Shown: in pieces, positions 59,375 through 64,000 of the stretch
Position numbering within the stretch: the first letter of the stretch is position 1
How the letters are laid out: every line of letters begins with the position of its first letter
Source of the DNA: Dendrolimus kikuchii
Lineage: Eukaryota > Arthropoda > Insecta > Lepidoptera > Lasiocampidae
Length of the DNA: 64,000 bases
NCBI GenBank assembly: GCA_019925095.2
Contig: CM034405.1
Span: 11,604,401 to 11,668,400 of the forward strand
Direction: 5' to 3'
The notes under the pieces: generated by a model
Told to the model about the DNA's origin: nothing
Seen by the model: only the letters and a program-made list of their open reading frames with translations
Databases searched by the model: none
Position numbers and translations under genes: made by a program

Positions 59375-62300
59375 GCTATCCTAGTGGTCCAGGGCAATTT
59401 GAACCACTGCGCCGCTGCTCAAGACCTGCTGGTTCAAAGCATGGCGCAGTGGGCCATCCAGTTGGCTGTGGTCGCCGAGCCATACTACGTCCCCGCCCGG
59501 TCTGATTGGGCAGGGGACCTTGATGGCTCGGTGGCCATCATTATCCGGACCGCCGCCGCCTGCCCCCCCCTAGCTGGCGTGGTAAAGGGACGGGGCTACG
59601 TGGTGGCAACGATCGGGGAGATAGCGGTCGTGGGGGGCTACTTCTCCCCGAACAGAGGGCTCGCCGATTTCGAGGGATGGATCGAGGAAGTGGGCACAGT
59701 GGTGGCCCGCAGCCGACCTCGTCCCGTGCTCGTGCTCGGGGATTTTAATGCAAAATCCGTGGCTTGGGGCTCCCCGAGCACATGCGCGCGTGGCGAGTCG
59801 TTGGAGGAATGGGCCATCGAACAGGGTCTCGTAGTCTTAAACCGGGGCTCCGAATACACGTGTGTGCGCCAGCGGGGCGGCTCAATAGTCGACATAACGT
59901 TTGCTAGCCCTGAACTGGCGCGCCGTGTGCGGGACTGGAGGGTCGTCACAGGGGTGGAGACGCTCTCCGATCACCGTTATATACGGTTCAGCGTCTCCGC
60001 CCGGCAACCAGACTCTCCGTCCCGAGAGCCCCCAGTAGGGGACTGTCCGCGCTGGGCATTGCAAAAGTTGAATCGGGAGGCGTTCAAAGAGGCCTTGATT
60101 GTCGCCACTTGGGCGTCAGGGCGCGAGGTGGACCCTCCCGATCTAAATCTAAATGTAGAGCAGGAGGCAGAAATCCTACGGTCGCTCATAACTGGTGTCT
60201 GCGATGCGGCGATGCCGAGGAGGGGCCGATTCCGGCCCTCCCGTAAGGTGTACTGGTGGAACCCCGTACTCGAGGGGCTAAGGCGCGCGTGCAATAGTGC
60301 GCACCGCCAGTACACCCGTCATAGAAGACGGCGTCGCCGCGCAGCGGACGCAGCAACCGTAGAGGCTCAGCTGTACGAGGGGTACAGGAGCGCCAGAGAA
60401 GCACTGCGCTTCGCAATTCGCGATGCGAAGAACGCGGCCTGGGGGGAGCTCTTGGATAGTCTAAACCAAGACCCTTGGGGGCGTCCATTCAAAATGGCGC
60501 GCAACAAGCTCCGTGCCTGGGCGCCCCCACTAACCGAGTCTCTCCCCAGGGACGTCGTATGCGAAGTAGTTGGCGCTCTGTTCCCTTCACGGGCTGAGCA
60601 TATGCCTCCTGCGATGGTTCCGCCAGAGGCGGAGCCCAGCGCGGATGGAGACCCTGTGCCCACCGTGGACCGGGTAGAGCTGGGGGTGGCCATGCTACGG
60701 CTGAAGGCCAAGAACACCGCCCCCGGCCTCGATGGCATACCAGGGCGTGCGTGGGTTCTGTCCTACAACGCCCTGGAGCCCCGACTGATAAGGCTTTTCG
60801 GCGCATGTCTGGAGCAGGGCCAGTTTCCGCAACGGTGGAAGACCGGAAAACTCGTCCTGCTGCGTAAGGAGGGGCGCCCTGCGGATTCACCATCCGCCTA
60901 CCGGCCCATTGTGCTGCTGGACGAAGTCGGAAAGCTCTTTGAGCGTATCATCGTAGACCGCCTCGTCCAGCATCTATCGACGACGGGGCCGGACCTGGCG
61001 GACAACCAGTTCGGTTTCCGCACGGGGCGCTCCACAATCGACGCCGTCATGCGCCTGAGAGGCCTGGCGGAGGACGCAGTTTCCCAGGGCGAGGTCCTGT
61101 TGGCGGTGTCCTTAGACATCGCCAACGCCTTCAACTCCTTGCCCTGGCCGTGCATCATGGAGGCACTCCGGTACTTCCGGGTGCCGTCCTACCTCCGCCG
61201 AATAGTCGGGGCATATTTATGTGAAAGAGCCGTCATCTACCCGGTCCACGAGGGATGGAATCGGCGAGCTATGGTGTGCGGTGTTCCACAGGGGTCGGTT
61301 CTAGGTCCCCTCCTGTGGAACATCGCATACGACTGGATATTGAGGTGTCGGGTCCTCCCGGGCGTCAGCGTCGTATGTTACGCAGACGACACGCTGATCG
61401 CCGCACGCGGGAGGACCCATCGACAGGCGTGCCTTCTAGGCACGGCTGGGGTGTCGTCTATCGTAGGCAGGATCCGGCGTCTTGGACTGGAGGTGGCGTT
61501 GCAGAAGACCGAGGCCGTGATGTTTCACGGCCCTCGTAATCGCCCACCTCCAGATACCAGCATAATAGTAGGAGGCATCCGCATCGGCATCGGCGAGACC
61601 ATGAAGTACCTGGGATTGGTCCTCGATGGCCGGTGGGATTTTTCGGCACACTTTCGGCAGCTGCTCCCCAGACTCAAGGGGGCGGCGGGTGCGCTATCGC
61701 GCTTGCTCCCCAACATTGGGGGGCCGAACGCCACGTGTCGGAAACTCTTCGAAGGCATCGTACGCTCCATGGCCCTCTATGGGGCCCCAGTGTGGGCGGA
61801 CCGCCTGACGGCCCGAAACGCTGCGCTGCTTCGTCAGGCACAGCGTGTATTGGCCGTCAGAGCAATAAGAGGATACCGTACGGTGTCCTTCGAAGTGGCC
61901 TCGCTACTCGCCGGATCCCCCCCATGGGACCTGGAAGCCAGGGTCCTAGCGTCGCTGTATACGTGGCGCAAAGAGGCCCTGGCCAGGGGCACCAGACCCG
62001 CGCCTCGCGAGATCGAGGCGTGCCGGTCGGAGCTCCGCCAGGTTGCCGTGGGGGTCTGGGAAGAACGCCTTCGACGCCCCAGCGCGGGCCCCGCCACCAT
62101 CGAGGCGGTGAGGCCCGTCCTGCACGAATGGATTAATAGACGTCACGGCACCCTGACGTTCAGGCTGACGCAGGTCCTCTCGGGGCACGGCTGCTTCGGG
62201 AGGTACCTGTGTCGCCTCGGCCGCGAGCTAACGTCAGGGTGCCATCACTGTGACACAGGCGACGAGGATACGGCGCTGCACACACTCCAGGACTGTCCAG

Positions 62301-62542
62301 CATGGACAGAGCAGCGCCGAGACCTCGTCGCCTTTACCGGATTTGACACCTCGCTCCCGGCCGTGGTTCGCACCATGGTCGGGAGCAAACCCGGATGGGA
62401 CGCCGTCTCTTTCTTCTGTGAGCGCGTCATGCTTGCGAAGGAGGAGGCGGAGCGGGAGCGTGAGCGGACGTCATTGCTCCGCTCCCGCCAAAGGAGGACG
62501 CGCCGACGCCGGAGGGCGGACTTCGACCTTCGGCCACCGTAA
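59372..62542 (+). CDS. Element 2 ORF2 (APE endonuclease / reverse transcriptase)
   Basis: 1056 residues from ATG 59372. The endonuclease has GNLNHC near the N-terminus, EPYYVP (~36), GDFN with Asp124 and SDH at 199-201. The RT has TAPGLDGIPGR (~445), LDIANAFNSLP with Asp582, GVPQGSVLGP, and YADD at 670-673. The C-terminal knuckle is C957, C960, H970 and C975. It then continues with VGSKPGWDAVSFFCERVMLA and a highly basic end (RQRRTRRRRRADF), which element 1 lacks. The length is normal for R1-clade ORF2, and no stop or missing catalytic residue is seen, so this may be a complete, potentially functional copy. Confidence 0.88.
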   Translation: MAILVVQGNLNHCAAAQDLLVQSMAQWAIQLAVVAEPYYVPARSDWAGDLDGSVAIIIRTAAACPPLAGVVKGRGYVVATIGEIAVVGGYFSPNRGLADFEGWIEEVGTVVARSRPRPVLVLGDFNAKSVAWGSPSTCARGESLEEWAIEQGLVVLNRGSEYTCVRQRGGSIVDITFASPELARRVRDWRVVTGVETLSDHRYIRFSVSARQPDSPSREPPVGDCPRWALQKLNREAFKEALIVATWASGREVDPPDLNLNVEQEAEILRSLITGVCDAAMPRRGRFRPSRKVYWWNPVLEGLRRACNSAHRQYTRHRRRRRRAADAATVEAQLYEGYRSAREALRFAIRDAKNAAWGELLDSLNQDPWGRPFKMARNKLRAWAPPLTESLPRDVVCEVVGALFPSRAEHMPPAMVPPEAEPSADGDPVPTVDRVELGVAMLRLKAKNTAPGLDGIPGRAWVLSYNALEPRLIRLFGACLEQGQFPQRWKTGKLVLLRKEGRPADSPSAYRPIVLLDEVGKLFERIIVDRLVQHLSTTGPDLADNQFGFRTGRSTIDAVMRLRGLAEDAVSQGEVLLAVSLDIANAFNSLPWPCIMEALRYFRVPSYLRRIVGAYLCERAVIYPVHEGWNRRAMVCGVPQGSVLGPLLWNIAYDWILRCRVLPGVSVVCYADDTLIAARGRTHRQACLLGTAGVSSIVGRIRRLGLEVALQKTEAVMFHGPRNRPPPDTSIIVGGIRIGIGETMKYLGLVLDGRWDFSAHFRQLLPRLKGAAGALSRLLPNIGGPNATCRKLFEGIVRSMALYGAPVWADRLTARNAALLRQAQRVLAVRAIRGYRTVSFEVASLLAGSPPWDLEARVLASLYTWRKEALARGTRPAPREIEACRSELRQVAVGVWEERLRRPSAGPATIEAVRPVLHEWINRRHGTLTFRLTQVLSGHGCFGRYLCRLGRELTSGCHHCDTGDEDTALHTLQDCPAWTEQRRDLVAFTGFDTSLPAVVRTMVGSKPGWDAVSFFCERVMLAKEEAERERERTSLLRSRQRRTRRRRRADFDLRPP

Positions 62543-62930
62543 GCGGGCGGCGCGGGTGGGGCCCCTTGGGGCATAGGGGTTCTCACTCACCCGCACACGC
62601 CGTCGAGATGAGAGCGCAAGTGTTCCGCGCGCGCTCATTTCTCCTCCCGTGGGGCGCGTTACAGACCGCCCCACGCCCGGACTAGACATGGACGACGCTG
62701 GGGATTTAATCCCCCGGCAATGGAAGAGGCCTCGTGAGGGAGGCCCACGCCTGCCAGGGCATGCGGAGCCGGGAATCCCAATTACCCGTAGCCCTGGCAT
62801 AAGGCGCAGGACGGAACACCCAGGGGTTTTAGTGGGTATCCCTAACTGGGGAGTGGCAATAGCGTGGCACCAGTTTTGACTGGGCGCGCTATTACCACCC
62901 CCAGCGGTAAATCATCAGAATTATTACCTA

Positions 62931-64000
62931 ATATTACTGCGATTCTCCGGGAACCGTCGCAATCTGTTGTTTTGTGGCTTCACTTTAATTCATAGAGGTT
63001 TGTTTTATTTAGTTCACCTTCCGCGAGTAAGTGTTTCCAAACCTAATGTTACATTAGCTGGCAGTACCGCAGTACATGGGCCGCAGTGCTCGAGAAGTAA
63101 TTGATTATTTTAATGTAAAAATAACCTTTGCTTCGCTGAAACCTTTTCATGTTTAAAATGCCAGATGCCGTTTAATTTTGTTGATATGTAATATATTCGC
63201 CAGCAACATATTTTAATAATAAATACATTTTCAGAAACATATTATAAAGTGACCAAGCTGCTCCCCGTCGTTTGAAAAGCCTGAAAACGTTTCTAAACAC
63301 TTAATAAAGAAATAATGAATATATTTCTCATGTATTGCGTTATCTGGAGCTAAAGTTAAAATTTTACTTGTATATTTACACTAATAACTTTATACTAAAA
63401 ACTGATATCGAAACTGAAAGAAAACTATATGACGGAATTTTGAGATAAATTATTTTTCTTAGAGAAAAGAATACTGGGATTGCAAATTTCACCATTTTCA
63501 TATCTTGGTCTGGCGGTTACTTCCACTATATTTCCTAGATATCACAACTACATATCAACTTTGCAGTATATCTCGTTCTGGTACACCGTCTAAATATTAA
63601 ATTGAAATAAAACTTATCAAAACATTTAATTTTTTAATCGATTTATATTTTCATAAAATAAAACATTTAAAGCAAAATAAGCAGAATAAGAAAAATGAAT
63701 TGGAGTCGAGCAGAAGATCAAAGTCATAGGCGATTCTCATTTAATGATTTTTATTCCGAAGTAAGGAACGATTTTATCCATAAGATTATTTGAGTAAAAT
63801 CCTAGAGAGTAAAGTCGCTATGGCCGCAAGTATTGAATAAAACCGTATTATTTGTATCTCGAAAAGACGATTAATGGCTATTTTGAGTCAGTCCTCCAAT
63901 TGCCGCGAACGTTTCATGAAATTTAATTTACACAGATTGGAATCAATTTTAACTAATTGCTAAAGTTAAATAGAATTGAAATAATAGAAATATTATTGTG
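62931..64000. other. AT-rich intron, nothing recognised
   Basis: Base composition returns to host level. No Ig-domain exon with acceptor, in-frame block and donor is visible, so the next exon of the host gene lies beyond the window. Confidence 0.45.

Larger units (their letters stand above)
56800..62930 (+). mobile_element. R1-clade non-LTR retrotransposon, element 2
   Basis: A second ~6.1-kb unit in the same orientation holds ORF1 (56874-59360), ORF2 (59372-62542) and a ~370-base GC-rich 3' UTR (ending near 62900, after cccccagcggtaaatcatca). It has the same architecture as element 1 but clearly different protein sequence, so it is a separate family or deep lineage, not a duplicate. Both ORFs are open. 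No telomeric repeat, poly(A) tail or evident target duplication was seen at 62900-63000. Confidence 0.75.

Noticed and set aside
50826..62930. Assigning the R1-clade elements to a telomere (TTAGG) array
   Set aside because: No TTAGG or CCTAA repeats were found at either end or at the seam.
62931..64000. A ninth Ig exon after element 2
   Set aside because: AG acceptors were inspected. None opens a phase-1 frame with Ig-like residues; the one at 63235 gives an immediate stop.

Overview
This is a window of an insect nuclear genome, most likely a moth or butterfly. The host DNA is AT-rich. It carries a multi-exon immunoglobulin-superfamily gene with classical GT-AG introns. Between the exons lie dense layers of transposons: Helitrons with short TC...CTAG copies, tRNA-headed SINEs, degraded Jockey/CR1-like LINEs, mariner-family remnants, Penelope-like sequences and R1-clade retrotransposons. 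That mixture is typical of Lepidoptera. The order is an inference and the species cannot be told. No bacterial or viral genes, CRISPR arrays, rRNA or convincing tRNA genes were seen.

The host gene: eight exons on the + strand (14999-15131, 27006-27214, 30872-30982, 36695-36901, 42778-42923, 44573-44723, 47400-47530, 50273-50432) join in frame into 415 complete codons. They encode four consecutive Ig domains of a Sidestep-family (Side/Side-like) cell-surface adhesion protein. Each Ig domain is split over two exons. Every boundary between domains, and the window's first acceptor, is phase 1. The signal-peptide exon and the fifth Ig, membrane and cytoplasmic exons are not in the window, so the gene runs off both ends.

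The introns: 1-14998 (upstream intron) holds a degraded LINE, two SINEs, several Helitrons and a nested structure in which a foldback Penelope-like element (10105-11685, with a GIY-YIG nuclease reading frame) sits inside a Helitron (9832-12168) with a 12-bp target duplication. 15132-27005 holds Helitrons, a long GT microsatellite, a CR1/Jockey-like LINE and Penelope terminal repeats. 27215-30871 holds an unusual run of hairpins and a broken mariner. 30983-36694 holds a probable solo LTR, a Helitron and an inverted composite repeat. 36902-42777 holds LINE and SINE pieces, a MITE and a second mariner-family remnant. Later introns hold long-TIR and GC-rich elements.

50433-64000 is the next intron. 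Most of it is two GC-rich R1-clade non-LTR retrotransposons in head-to-tail order. Each has a long open ORF1 (gag-like, zinc knuckles) and ORF2 (APE endonuclease, reverse transcriptase, C-terminal zinc knuckle). The first joins ORF1 to ORF2 with an overlapping TAATG stop-start. The second keeps the same TAATG in the ORF1 frame but has two extra stops just before it. These two elements, the foldback Penelope element and the hairpin cluster are the most interesting parts of the window.
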